From: Glebionis coronaria
Lineage: Eukaryota; Streptophyta; Magnoliopsida; Asterales; Asteraceae
Reading direction: 5' to 3'
NCBI GenBank assembly: GCA_025667525.1
Contig: CM046881.1
Location: 495,401,627 to 495,465,626, forward strand
Length of the DNA stretch: 64,000 nt
Shown: positions 63,529-64,000 of the stretch, piece after piece
Numbering within the stretch: position 1 is the first letter of the stretch
Layout: each line of letters opens with the position of its first letter
The notes under the pieces: model-generated
Databases searched by the model: none
The model's input: only the letters and a program-made list of their open reading frames with translations
Told to the model about the DNA's origin: nothing
Translations under genes and position numbers: made by a program

Positions 63529-64000
63529 GTCTCAGAAGACTTGGATTCATCTGGTTGTTCAATAAGAACAGACTTAGTTCTCACAACAACCCCATTCTCA
63601 TCCCTTTTAGGATGAAAAACCCAGTTAACCCCAATTGGTTTTGTAATGACCTTTGAAATGTAATTAAACCTATTGCAAGTCATTGAAATTCCATTATTAT
63701 TAGGGTTTTGATCTTTCTTGGGTCTCCATGTTAAGCTTGAAGAAGCTTTAGACCCCTTACCTTGTGGCTGCAAATATTTAGGTCTGGTCACGTTTCTGTC
63801 AGCGTTGGATTTTGTCCTGTCAACGCTGAAATTACCCTTGTCAGCGTTGAACCTAGGGTTTGCTACAGGAACCCATTGCCTATTTGACCAGGTGTTTGTC
63901 TTTTGAAAAGGTCTTTGTCCATGAGTGTTAGACCTTCTAGAGAAGAATGAGGCAGGTCTAATCACTTGTGGACTTTGCTGCACACAAGATCTGGGTCTGA
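63507..64000 (-). CDS. gag: C-terminal part of the K Gag (partial)
   Basis: The frame is open to the right edge. It contains [19 protein letters not shown], encoded by three copies of the family motif, the segment [21 protein letters not shown] shared with J, and ends ETWVPKEN with TAA. Overlaps pol by 22 bases in a different frame. The zinc knuckle would lie beyond the edge. Confidence 0.8.
   Translation of the reverse strand, partial: RPRSCVQQSPQVIRPASFFSRRSNTHGQRPFQKTNTWSNRQWVPVANPRFNADKGNFSVDRTKSNADRNVTRPKYLQPQGKGSKASSSLTWRPKKDQNPNNNGISMTCNRFNYISKVITKPIGVNWVFHPKRDENGVVVRTKSVLIEQPDESKSSETWVPKEN

Larger units (their letters stand above)
54999..64000 (-). mobile_element. copia retrotransposon K, 3' part
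   Basis: Minus-strand element with 3' LTR, purine tract, two post-pol ORFs, pol and the C-terminal part of gag; its 5' end lies beyond the right edge. Same family as J and the LTR piece at 1-257. Organisation parallels C, but LTR, Gag and motif content differ. Confidence 0.9.

Noticed and set aside
54999..64000. K motif as simple WRKY W-boxes
   Set aside because: About half of the copies read CGCTGAC, which breaks the TTGAC core, and many lie in coding DNA far from the promoter. W-box function is not excluded for the LTR copies, but it does not explain the whole pattern.

Overview
The window reads as repeat-rich nuclear DNA of a flowering plant. The polyproteins most resemble, from memory of the families and without any search, those of the daisy family (Asteraceae): a Gag with a long coiled-coil extension and WRPTGRT-type repeats, Ty1/copia elements carrying extra ORFs behind pol, and Athila-type Gag-Pol starting MRTRS. 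I found no host gene. Nearly everything is LTR retrotransposon, largely nested.

Layout. 1-257: LTR fragment of a copia family here called K. 258-3167: mostly unassigned. 3168-4095: 297-bp minus-strand LTR (element B) with primer site and a short tandem array. 4096-7433: degenerate Tat/Athila-type gypsy LTR end, primer site and leader. 7434-10611: copia element J (K family), gag decayed, cut off by element F. F has a gypsy LTR of about 4 kb that starts at 10612 and is interrupted by E (solo LTR, 13729-16783, target duplication TTACT) and by C (17001-35079, complete copia, duplication CTATA). The F LTR ends near 35751. The F leader is interrupted by D (35863-47309, complete Athila-like gypsy, duplication GCCAT). 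Degenerate F interior runs to 50812. Then come copia G (LTR and first part of gag), H (inserted in the G gag), and K (inserted in a H ORF), which runs off the right edge.

C and D look young and complete. Their LTR pairs differ by 1 in 330 and 4 in 1788 bases, all main ORFs are open, and the catalytic motifs are present. Both are on the minus strand. C is about 18.1 kb: leader with a TTCCGAA array, a 1.6-kresidue Gag ORF, pol in another frame, a second array, then two post-pol ORFs in one frame split by a single TAA. K has the same plan, with its own single TAA between its two post-pol ORFs.

The most unusual signals are: (1) a GCG(C/T)TGACA motif repeated dozens of times in spaced clusters through LTR, coding and spacer DNA of the K family; (2) TTCCGA-core arrays in the transcribed leaders of copia C, copia H and gypsy D; (3) a TATA box followed at once by a GC-rich inverted repeat in four LTRs of different sequence; (4) phase-0 splice-acceptor-like sequences at the gag/pol junction of both C and K; (5) the conserved post-pol ORF architecture with a single in-frame stop.
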